Positions 31,571-39,074 of a stretch of 64,000 nt of DNA are shown piece by piece (positions within the stretch are counted from its first letter, which is position 1; the number at the start of each line of letters is the position of its first letter). Source of the DNA: Candidatus Levyibacteriota bacterium (GTDB taxonomy: Bacteria; Patescibacteria; Microgenomatia; Levybacterales; UBA12049). The stretch is taken from contig JAJDCG010000002.1 in NCBI GenBank assembly GCA_029260965.1, positions 1-64,000 of the forward strand, read 5' to 3'. The translations under genes and the position numbers were made by a program. The notes below the pieces were generated by a model, which was given only the letters and a program-made list of their open reading frames with translations, searched no databases and was not told where the DNA came from.

Positions 31571-33070
31571 ATGGTTTTCTATAGAAAATACAGGCCACAG
31601 AAAATAGCTGAACTAGACAGTATTTATATTCGAGAAACACTAGAATCTGTTTTGAGAAAAAATACTCCACACGCCTTTTTATTTACAGGACCAAAAGGTC
31701 TTGGTAAAACTTCTACAGCACGCATAATCGCAAAAGCAGTGAATTGTGAAGCACGCAGTACAAGTCAGATTGAACCTTGTAATAAGTGCGAACAATGTAA
31801 ATCCATAACAAATGGTACGAATATGGACGTGATTGAAATTGACGCAGCAAGCAATCGAGGTATTGATGAAATTCGTGAGTTAAAAGAAAAAATTAGATTA
31901 TCACCATTTTCTGCTAGGTGCAAAGTCTATATAATCGATGAGGTTCACATGCTTACAACTGAGGCATTTAATGCGCTTCTGAAAACACTTGAGGAACCGC
32001 CAGAACATGCGATGTTTATGCTTGCGACAACTGAGCCTCACAAGGTTCCACCTACGATCATTTCAAGATGTTTTCATCTCAGTTTCAATCGCGCAACAGA
32101 CAATGAGATAATTCATTCTTTGGAGAGAATTGCAAAGGGTGAGAAGCTTGATGTTGAAAAGGGTGTTTTTGCTCAAATTGCTGTTATGTCAGATGGTGGG
32201 TTCAGGGACGCTGCCAAAATAATGGAGGAGGTCTCAAGCAAATCAAATGGCAAAAAAATAACAACAGATTTTTTGGAAAAGAAATATCAAACATCTTCGG
32301 TTAAGGGTTTTGTGGTAGAGGTGCTGAAGTCAATTTCTGAGAAAGATCCTCAAAAAGGACTTTTAATTGTACAAGAGTTGGTGAAAAAAGGCATAAATAT
32401 AAAAAATTTTCTTGAGGAGTTGATGGCACATCTCCATAGCCAGATGCTTCATAAGGTAGGTGTGGAAAAAGACAACCGTGTTTATACTGATCTCGATTTG
32501 TCTCTGGATGAAATAGGGGCAATTATTGAGATTATGTCAAAAGCGTATCAGGAGACAAAGAGTGCTGTTATAGAAGAATTACCACTGGAGCTCGCGATTA
32601 TTGAACATGCCCAGAATAAGGCTGATAAAGAAAGTGTTAATACTGATGAGCAGTCAGACGAAGATGCTTTTGATGACGTAGCTGATTTAAGGAAGAAAAT
32701 TGGAAACATAGAAAGAGCAAGACAGCTCAATGGTACTGTGGGAAATAAAGAAAAAAAAGTTCTCAAAAAACCAATTATTTCTGAGGGAGTGAAGCTTACG
32801 AATCATGCTGCTGATGAGAAAAGTAAAGAATGGAAAGACAATCTTTGGAACACCCTTATTCAAGAAATGAAAAATCACAATCATACAGTGGCAGGACTCC
32901 TCAGGGGATGCACTCTCAAGAGTTATGATAATAAAGAGCTAGTGATTGAGACTTCTTTCAAATTCCACAAAGATAAATTAAATGATGTCAGAATAGCTGA
33001 ACAGTTGGCAGGAATATGCAAAATGCTAACTGGAAATAATGTTGATATTGTTGTAGAATTGAAAAAGTAA
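31571..33070 (+). CDS. dnaX: DNA polymerase III subunits gamma/tau
   Basis: 499 aa. Clamp-loader ATPase: N-terminal YRKYRPQKIAELD, Walker A GPKGLGKTSTAR, a zinc module with four cysteines (CEARSTSQIEPCNKCEQC), Walker B VYIIDEVHML, and sensor 1 LATTEPHKVPPTIISRC. The C-terminal part is shorter than in E. coli tau (643 aa). It is followed closely by ybaB and, after a short repeat, by prs and prs2; recR is three genes further, keeping part of the common dnaX-ybaB-recR neighbourhood. Confidence 0.95.
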   Translation: MVFYRKYRPQKIAELDSIYIRETLESVLRKNTPHAFLFTGPKGLGKTSTARIIAKAVNCEARSTSQIEPCNKCEQCKSITNGTNMDVIEIDAASNRGIDEIRELKEKIRLSPFSARCKVYIIDEVHMLTTEAFNALLKTLEEPPEHAMFMLATTEPHKVPPTIISRCFHLSFNRATDNEIIHSLERIAKGEKLDVEKGVFAQIAVMSDGGFRDAAKIMEEVSSKSNGKKITTDFLEKKYQTSSVKGFVVEVLKSISEKDPQKGLLIVQELVKKGINIKNFLEELMAHLHSQMLHKVGVEKDNRVYTDLDLSLDEIGAIIEIMSKAYQETKSAVIEELPLELAIIEHAQNKADKESVNTDEQSDEDAFDDVADLRKKIGNIERARQLNGTVGNKEKKVLKKPIISEGVKLTNHAADEKSKEWKDNLWNTLIQEMKNHNHTVAGLLRGCTLKSYDNKELVIETSFKFHKDKLNDVRIAEQLAGICKMLTGNNVDIVVELKK

Positions 33071-33092
33071 AGATTGGGGAGGTGATTTTATT

Positions 33093-33380
33093 ATGAATCC
33101 ATTTGGACAATTAGGTGAACTGAAAAAAATGCGGGATCAGGCAATGCAGATCCAAAAACAACTCAAAATGGAAGAGGTTGAGGTGAATAAGCATGGTGTA
33201 TATGTGCGTATTTCGGGAGATCAGGAAATTAGGGAGATAGTATCAAATGATAAATCAGATGAAGATATAAGAAAAGCGGTGAATGAAGCAGTAAAAGAAT
33301 CTCAAAAGGTAGCAGCTAAAAAAATGCAAAGTATGGCTGGGGGTATGGGAGGACTTGGAGGATTATTGGGAGGAAAGTAA
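33093..33380 (+). CDS. ybaB: YbaB/EbfC family nucleoid-associated protein
   Basis: 95 aa. A small dimeric DNA-binding protein. N-terminal helix GELKKMRDQAMQIQKQLKMEEVEV, a strand region, and a C-terminal helix with a Gly/Met-rich tail (GGMGGLGGLLGG). A Shine-Dalgarno GGGAGGTG lies 11 nt upstream. The 22-nt gap to dnaX indicates cotranscription. Confidence 0.9.
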   Translation: MNPFGQLGELKKMRDQAMQIQKQLKMEEVEVNKHGVYVRISGDQEIREIVSNDKSDEDIRKAVNEAVKESQKVAAKKMQSMAGGMGGLGGLLGGK

Positions 33381-33386
33381 TAAAAT

Positions 33387-33428
33387 TTGATAATTAGTTG
33401 ATTGGGACTTAGATGATTTGTTGATTAT
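33387..33428. repeat. Intergenic degenerate heptad repeat, copy 4
   Basis: Between ybaB and prs. It shares TTAGATGATTTGTTGATT exactly with copy 3 and ends 3 nt before the prs start codon; no Shine-Dalgarno site is seen. Confidence 0.55.
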
Positions 33429-33431
33429 AAA

Positions 33432-34424
33432 ATGGCTATTTCTAGAACATCACTTAGAAAAACTTTATCAAAATTTGTTGAAAATTCTGTTCTTTTGACA
33501 GGACGATCAAACCCGCAGCTTGCGCATGATATAGCAAAGCTTTTGCATCAGCAAATGTTTGAGCCGATTAGTAGTTTTGCTGATGGAGAGATACGGGTAA
33601 GAATACCGCAAAATATGCGTCGTCGTCATGTCTTCATAATTCAGCCTACATCAACACCAGTTAACGACAGCATCATGGAGCTCATCCTTATGATAGATGC
33701 AGCGAGAAGAGCAAGCGCCTCAGAGATTACTGTGATAATTCCTTATTTTGGCTATAGTAGGCAGGATAGAAAAGAGCGTTCCCGAGTTCCAATCAGTTCA
33801 TCTGCTGTAACCAATATGATCACCAATGCGGGTGCTTCACGTATCATAACACTTGATATTCACTCTGATCAGCAGCAGGGATTTACAACTATTCCCTGGG
33901 ATAATCTATATGGCAGTTATTCGCTTCTACCTGCAATTAAATCAGAAAAAATTTCAGATTTAGTCGTAGCCAGTCCAGACAAGGGTGGTCTTCTTCAGGC
34001 AACAAAATACGCAAAGCTTCTCAATGCATCAGGAGTCGCACTTGTTTACAAACAGCGTGATATAGAGGTAAATAATAAATCAGAGGCTATGGGCATGATA
34101 GGGAAGGTGAGAGACAAGAGGGTTATTTTGGTGGATGATATGCTCGATACGGGTGGTACCTTGGTAAAAGCAGCAAAGTATCTTTTGAATAAAGGAGCAC
34201 TTTCTGTCAGGGTTGCTGCTACTCATGGGTTATTTTCAGGAAATGCGCTTGCTATTATAAATAGTTCTGAAATTGAGGAGGTCATAGTTACTGATTCGGT
34301 AAGATTGAGACCTGAAGTTCTAAAGAATAAAAAGATAAAGGTCGTGACTGTTGCTCCCCTTCTTGCAAAGGCAGTTCATCACATTCAGACAGGAGAATCA
34401 TTCAGCAAAGACCTCATTCTTTGA
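33432..34424 (+). CDS. prs: Ribose-phosphate pyrophosphokinase, class I
   Basis: 330 aa. Makes PRPP from ribose-5-phosphate and ATP. FADGEIRVRI and PYFGYSRQDRKERSRVPISSSAV (ATP site), ITLDIHSDQQQGF, and the PRPP loop VILVDDMLDTGGTL are all intact. It resembles the classical bacterial enzyme. A second, different PRPP synthetase follows immediately. Confidence 0.94.
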   Translation: MAISRTSLRKTLSKFVENSVLLTGRSNPQLAHDIAKLLHQQMFEPISSFADGEIRVRIPQNMRRRHVFIIQPTSTPVNDSIMELILMIDAARRASASEITVIIPYFGYSRQDRKERSRVPISSSAVTNMITNAGASRIITLDIHSDQQQGFTTIPWDNLYGSYSLLPAIKSEKISDLVVASPDKGGLLQATKYAKLLNASGVALVYKQRDIEVNNKSEAMGMIGKVRDKRVILVDDMLDTGGTLVKAAKYLLNKGALSVRVAATHGLFSGNALAIINSSEIEEVIVTDSVRLRPEVLKNKKIKVVTVAPLLAKAVHHIQTGESFSKDLIL

Positions 34425-34453
34425 TTGCTCCATTAGGTTCTTTTTAGTACAAT
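34425..34453 (+). promoter_or_regulatory. Promoter of the second PRPP synthetase gene
   Basis: TTGCTC (34425-34430), 17-bp spacer, TACAAT (34448-34453), 8 nt before ATG 34462. The -35 starts right after the stop codon of the first prs. Confidence 0.6.
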
Positions 34454-34461
34454 TGATAAGG

Positions 34462-35406
34462 ATGAAAATATTTAGTGGGAGTTCCAATAAGCCGCTTGCT
34501 GAGAAGATTGCGGCTAATTTAGGCCTTGGCTTGAGCCCTGTAGAGATATTTGTTTTTCCTGATGGTGAGCGGAGGATCAAGTTAAATGAGAAAGTGGTAA
34601 ATGAGGACACGATCGTTGTTCAGTCAACTGCAACACCAGTTGATAATAGTTACACAGAATTATTCTTTATCATTGATGCCTTGAGGCGGTCTGGCGCGAA
34701 ATCTGTGACAGTTGTGATGCCATATGTTGGTTATCAAAGACAAGATCATATTTTTCGAGAGGGTGAGGCGGTTTCTCTGAGGGTGATGATAAATATTCTT
34801 GAATCACTTGGAGTTGATCGGATTATCACGCTTGATCTTCACAGTATCAAAATTCCTGAGTTTTTTAAGATCCCACAGACTGAGCTTTCAGCTCTGTCGA
34901 TGTTTGCTAAGGAGATAAGGGATATTGTAAATTCAAAATCCGAAGCGCAAAATTCGGATTTGAGCGTAATTAAAAATTCTGTTCTTGTCTCTCCTGATAT
35001 GGGAGGATTGCGGCGCATTAAAATTATCTCTACTCTGCTAAATATGCCTTGGATCGCCACGGTCAAGGATCGTGATCTGGATACGGGTGAGATAGAAATT
35101 GGCCGTTTGGACGGGGTGCTGCCAGAGGGTGCTAGAGCAGCTTTCATAGTAGATGATATGATTTCAAGCGGCAAGACTATCGTAAAGGCAGCAAATTTAC
35201 TCAGGGAGAATGGTCTGGAGGAGATATATGTATTTGTGACACATCCGATTTTTTCAGCTGATGCATCAGAACTTTTACAAAAATCTGATATTCAAAAAGT
35301 TTTTGTGACAGACAGCGTTTTTGTGCCAGAGGAAAAGCTATTTGAGAAACTTGAAATACTCAGCGTTGCGGAGATAATCTCGAAGGAATTAGGAATTAGG
35401 AATTAG
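34462..35406 (+). CDS. Ribose-phosphate pyrophosphokinase, archaeal (class III)-like
   Basis: 314 aa. It has FPDGERRIKL, the ATP-site variant YVGYQRQDHIFREGEAVSLRV (RQDxxFxxGE, the pattern I associate with archaeal class III enzymes), ITLDLHSIKIPEFF, and the PRPP loop AAFIVDDMISSGKTI. A segment near residues 156-172 is coded by an inverted repeat (AAATCCGAA...TTCGGATTT), an insertion not expected in the family. The C-terminal codons (ELGIRN) are made from GGAATTA repeats. The upstream frame to 34351 overlaps prs; the promoter picks ATG 34462. Confidence 0.88.
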   Translation: MKIFSGSSNKPLAEKIAANLGLGLSPVEIFVFPDGERRIKLNEKVVNEDTIVVQSTATPVDNSYTELFFIIDALRRSGAKSVTVVMPYVGYQRQDHIFREGEAVSLRVMINILESLGVDRIITLDLHSIKIPEFFKIPQTELSALSMFAKEIRDIVNSKSEAQNSDLSVIKNSVLVSPDMGGLRRIKIISTLLNMPWIATVKDRDLDTGEIEIGRLDGVLPEGARAAFIVDDMISSGKTIVKAANLLRENGLEEIYVFVTHPIFSADASELLQKSDIQKVFVTDSVFVPEEKLFEKLEILSVAEIISKELGIRN

Positions 35407-35419
35407 GAATTAGGAATTA
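35385..35419. repeat. Five tandem GGAATTA heptamers at the prs2/recR junction
   Basis: Five perfect 7-bp units run from inside the last codons of the PRPP synthetase gene, across its TAG stop (35404-35406), to the A of the recR ATG (35419). Copy-number change would alter the C-terminus and the spacing to recR. Confidence 0.8.
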
Positions 35420-36027
35420 TGCGTATACCAAAAGCAATTACCAATTTAGTTGAAAGTTTTGAGCGTCTTCCTGGGGTGGGTCCCAAGTCAGCACAAAGGC
35501 TTACTTTTTATCTTTTACACGTTCCACAGGGTGAACTTGATAAATTTGCTTTATCTATCCAAAAGCTGAAAGTCGATACAGTTATTTGTTCAATTTGTCA
35601 GGCGGTTGACGAGAGCGATCCTTGTAGTATTTGTAGTGATGACAGACGGGACAAGACTATGATTTGTGTTTTGGAGGAACCTCTTGATGTGCTGGCTCTT
35701 GAAAAGTCAGGAAAATATAAAGGAGTCTATCACGTATTGCATGGACGAATTGATCCGTTGAATAATATCGGGCCCGAGGAGATACGCATCCAGCAGCTTA
35801 TGGATAGAATTAGGAATAAAGATTTAGGAATTAGGGAGGTTATTTTGGCGACAAATCCGACAATGGAGGGGGAGGCAACAGCGATGTTTATCGCAAAACA
35901 ACTCAAGAGTGTGAATCGGGAATTAAGAATTACACGAATAGGTAGAGGTCTGCCTACAGGTGCAGATATAGAATATGCAGATAGTACAACTCTTGACCAA
36001 GCTCTTTCGGGTAGGATGGATTATTAG
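35419..36027 (+). CDS. recR: Recombination protein RecR
   Basis: 202 aa, normal length. Helix-hairpin-helix LPGVGPKSAQRLTFYL at the N-terminus, a four-cysteine zinc module (CSICQAVDESDPCSIC), then the Toprim domain (MICVLEEPLDVLALE; VILATNPTMEGEATAMFI). RecFOR-type recombinational repair. Residues 130-140 (RIRNKDLGIRE) are coded by TTAGGAA-type repeats, extending a surface region. The start codon's A is the last base of a heptamer array; no Shine-Dalgarno site. Confidence 0.95.
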   Translation: MRIPKAITNLVESFERLPGVGPKSAQRLTFYLLHVPQGELDKFALSIQKLKVDTVICSICQAVDESDPCSICSDDRRDKTMICVLEEPLDVLALEKSGKYKGVYHVLHGRIDPLNNIGPEEIRIQQLMDRIRNKDLGIREVILATNPTMEGEATAMFIAKQLKSVNRELRITRIGRGLPTGADIEYADSTTLDQALSGRMDY

Positions 36028-36071
36028 CCTCAAAATTTTGCATTTTAGCTTCTTTCTTATAATATAGTTAT

Positions 36072-36722
36072 ATGAGTGGAAATACATTTGGAACAGATGA
36101 TTTAGAAAAGACTTTTGAGCAAGGAATATCTACGGTTAAAAAGACAGCTGGTTCTGTCGTAAAACAGACTGCCCAACAGGCACAAGCCACAAAAAAAACT
36201 TTTATAGATCAACTTTACGGAGTAAAAGATGATGCTGCAAAGGAATCCGGCTCTGGTAACAACAGTCAGAATGTTGTTAATCAACAACTGGCAAAACCAG
36301 ACATTCCCTCTGATCTCACTCAATTCCCAGGTCTTACCAGTCCTCAAGATATTGCCAGATATCACCAGATACAGAATCAGCTCAAGGGACAACAGGGTGG
36401 GTCAGGTGATCCCTCACAAAAGGCCAAGGCGCAGAGTACGCATAATCAGAATTATTTTCGTAAAGACATAGGGACTCTGGAGGATCAGATAGACCGTGAA
36501 TCCCAGAAAAAAATACAGATTGAGAAGGAGAAACTGCAGGCAGAGAAGCAACAGGAGATTGAAAGACAGCAGGCAGATAAGGCAGCAGATCAGGAATTTA
36601 CTGCTCCTCAAGGCAAAGCTAAAGAGGGTGCTTCGCGTAATCGTATGGGTAAAAAGACGAATAGTATTGTTGTAACGCGGGCGGAAAGAAAAGCAGAAAT
36701 GTTCCGCGGCGCCAGTGGATAA
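36072..36722 (+). CDS. Hypothetical Gln-rich coiled-coil protein
   Basis: 216 aa. Low-complexity, Gln/Lys-rich; the region 125-175 (QIDRESQKKIQIEKEKLQAEKQ) is a likely coiled coil. No membrane segment or signal. The C-terminus is basic (RNRMGKKT, TRAERKAEMFRG). TATAAT at 36058-36063 ends 8 nt before the ATG, supporting a separately transcribed leaderless gene. No family recognised. Confidence 0.65.
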   Translation: MSGNTFGTDDLEKTFEQGISTVKKTAGSVVKQTAQQAQATKKTFIDQLYGVKDDAAKESGSGNNSQNVVNQQLAKPDIPSDLTQFPGLTSPQDIARYHQIQNQLKGQQGGSGDPSQKAKAQSTHNQNYFRKDIGTLEDQIDRESQKKIQIEKEKLQAEKQQEIERQQADKAADQEFTAPQGKAKEGASRNRMGKKTNSIVVTRAERKAEMFRGASG

Positions 36723-36859
36723 GATTGGTATTGAGTATAAATATAAAGTATTTTTCCTTTTAATCTTTAGCCTCATGGGGTATAATAGAAGCGTCAATGA
36801 TTAGATAGTTCAATTGTGATATGTTTAATTATTTAACTATATAGTAATATAGCTTTTTT

Positions 36860-38272
36860 ATGCTTAGACTCTACAACTCACTCACGAAAAAAGTAGAAGA
36901 ATTTAAACCGATAGATGAAAAAAAGGTCGGAATTTATACCTGTGGGCCAACTGTTTACCTTTTCCAACATATTGGTAATTTTCGTTCATTTGCAACAGCA
37001 GATTTTTTGATCCGCGCACTCCGTGCGAATGGACTGAAAACAAGATTTGTGATGAACATCACAGATGTTGGTCATATGACTGATGATCAGGTAGGTGGCG
37101 GAGACATGGGTGAGGACAAGATAGAAAAAGCAGCTGCCAGAGAGGGAAAATCAGTGTGGGAGGTGGCGAAATTTTACACAGATACATTTCTCAAAGATTA
37201 CGAACTTCTTAATCTAACCCCTGCCGATAAATTATGCAAAGCTACAGATCATATCAGAGAGCAGATTGACCTCATAAAGCAAATTGAAGAAAAAGGTTTT
37301 ACATATCAGATAAATGATGGGATTTATTTTGATACCTCAAAGCTTAAAAACTATGGTCAGCTTTCATCACTTGATGAAATCAAAGAAGGTGCTAGGGTTG
37401 AAAAAAATGATGAGAAGAAAAATCCACGTGATTTCGCGCTTTGGAAGTTTTCTCCAGTAGGTGAGCGTCGTCAAATGGAGTGGAAAAGTCCGTGGGGAGT
37501 AGGATTTCCAGGGTGGCATATCGAGTGTTCGGCTATGAGCATGAAGTATCTGGGAATTTCTTTCGATATTCATACAGGAGGCGTAGACCACAAGGAGATT
37601 CACCATCCAAATGAGATCGCGCAGTCAAAAGCTGTAACAGGCAAAAACCTTGCCAATTTTTGGATTCATACAGCATTTATGCAGGTTGCTGGCGACAAAA
37701 TGAGTAAAAGTCTGGGAAATACATATACTCTTTATGATCTGGAGAAAGAGGGTTACGAGCCACTCGCTCTTCGCTATTTGTACTTACAAACTCACTACAG
37801 ACAGGAGATGAATTTTACCTATGCTGCACTTGATGGAGCACAAAATGCACTTAGGAGGTTATGGAATGATGTATCGCGCTGGGAGGATCCGTCGGCAAGC
37901 TCAGGGCAGGTTCAGAAAGATTTTGATGAATATGAAAAGGCTTTTTTTGAAGCTGTTAATGATGATCTTAACATGTCTAAAGCATTGGCAGTGATGTGGG
38001 TGCTTGTAAAATCAGATAATCCAACAGGTGCCAAATCCCGTCTGCTTTTCAAGATGGACGAGGTGCTAGGTCTGGATATAGAGAAGAAAAGTGCGGAGTT
38101 AAAAAAACAGGCAGGTCTAGTGCCAGACCACATCAGGGAAATGCTTGAAGAGAGAGAATCGTTGAGAAAAGACAAAAGATATAATCTCGCAGATCAAATG
38201 AGGCGCAAAATTGAAAAATTGGGATATGTAGTGGAGGATACAAAAAAGGGAGCCAAAGCGAGAAAGAAGTGA
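36860..38272 (+). CDS. cysS: Cysteinyl-tRNA synthetase
   Basis: 470 aa, standard. YTCGPTVYLFQHIGNFRSF includes a HIGH-type motif (HIGN) and a zinc cysteine; further zinc-region residues are in GWHIECSAMS and HHPNEIAQS; KMSKSLGN is the KMSKS loop. In the C-terminal half, DPSASSGQ (coded at 37886-37909) looks like a short inserted repeat. A TATAAT at about 36780 gives a leader near 70 nt, with AT-rich dyad symmetry but no T-box bulge motif. Confidence 0.96.
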   Translation: MLRLYNSLTKKVEEFKPIDEKKVGIYTCGPTVYLFQHIGNFRSFATADFLIRALRANGLKTRFVMNITDVGHMTDDQVGGGDMGEDKIEKAAAREGKSVWEVAKFYTDTFLKDYELLNLTPADKLCKATDHIREQIDLIKQIEEKGFTYQINDGIYFDTSKLKNYGQLSSLDEIKEGARVEKNDEKKNPRDFALWKFSPVGERRQMEWKSPWGVGFPGWHIECSAMSMKYLGISFDIHTGGVDHKEIHHPNEIAQSKAVTGKNLANFWIHTAFMQVAGDKMSKSLGNTYTLYDLEKEGYEPLALRYLYLQTHYRQEMNFTYAALDGAQNALRRLWNDVSRWEDPSASSGQVQKDFDEYEKAFFEAVNDDLNMSKALAVMWVLVKSDNPTGAKSRLLFKMDEVLGLDIEKKSAELKKQAGLVPDHIREMLEERESLRKDKRYNLADQMRRKIEKLGYVVEDTKKGAKARKK

Positions 38273-38308
38273 TATTTTCGCTGCTGTAGGTGGGTTAATC
38301 AAAACAGA

Positions 38309-39004
38309 ATGGATAAAGTAAAAGAAATAGTGCCCAAGCATGTTGCCTTTATCATGGATGGCAATCGGAGATGGGCGAGGAGTAAAGCACTACCCCTGAT
38401 GACAGGACATGCCAGAGGTTATGGTCGAGTTGAGCCTACGATCGAATATGCCCGAAAAAAGGGTATAAAATATTTGACTTTTTGGGCATTTTCTACTGAG
38501 AATTGGAATCGCTCTGAAAAAGAAATCTCATATCTCATGGAACTTTTTCGCAAATTATTTAAAGAAAAATACATAGAGAGGCTTGCAAAAGATGGGGTAA
38601 GAATTGGTGTTTTTGGTGAGATAAAGCCTTTTCCTAAGGATATAAGAGAGAATATAAAAAAAGTAATTAAGTCTTCATACAAGAATGAGAAAATGTTTGT
38701 AAATATCGCGCTTAACTACGGTGGTAGGGATGAAATAATACGCGCAGTAAACAGTTTGATAAAAGCTGGAAAAGAAAAAGTAACAGAAAATGAATTTTCA
38801 AAACGTCTTTATAGTGTTGGACAGCCTGACCCAGATCTTATCATCCGCACGAGTGGTGAGATGAGGCTTAGTGGTTTTCTGTCCTGGCAGGGAGCTTATT
38901 CAGAGCTATATTTCACTGATAAATATTGGCCTGATTTTGACGAAAAAGAATTTGAAAAAGCACTTCTTGAATATTCCCGCCGACAGAGAAGATTTGGAAA
39001 ATAA
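38309..39004 (+). CDS. uppS: Isoprenyl transferase (undecaprenyl diphosphate synthase)
   Basis: 231 aa. Builds the C55 lipid carrier for peptidoglycan. FIMDGNRRWARSKALP is the substrate-binding motif with catalytic Asp; FWAFSTENWNRSEKEI and the C-terminal IRTSGEMRLSGFLSWQGAYSELYF follow. Located 36 nt after cysS, probably cotranscribed. Its partner in wall synthesis, PBP1A, is the next gene on the opposite strand. Confidence 0.95.
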   Translation: MDKVKEIVPKHVAFIMDGNRRWARSKALPLMTGHARGYGRVEPTIEYARKKGIKYLTFWAFSTENWNRSEKEISYLMELFRKLFKEKYIERLAKDGVRIGVFGEIKPFPKDIRENIKKVIKSSYKNEKMFVNIALNYGGRDEIIRAVNSLIKAGKEKVTENEFSKRLYSVGQPDPDLIIRTSGEMRLSGFLSWQGAYSELYFTDKYWPDFDEKEFEKALLEYSRRQRRFGK

Positions 39005-39074
39005 GTTGTTTTAGTTTGTTGTATTTTCTTTTGTAATTCTTTCAGTTTTGTTTTATGCCGTAGATCTTAGAATT

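Noticed and set aside
35385..35419. Tandem repeats as a CRISPR array
   Set aside because: Units are 7 bp and contiguous with no spacers; no cas genes are visible.
36780..36859. cysS leader as a T-box
   Set aside because: It lacks the UGGNACC bulge and a terminator; only weak AT dyads are present.
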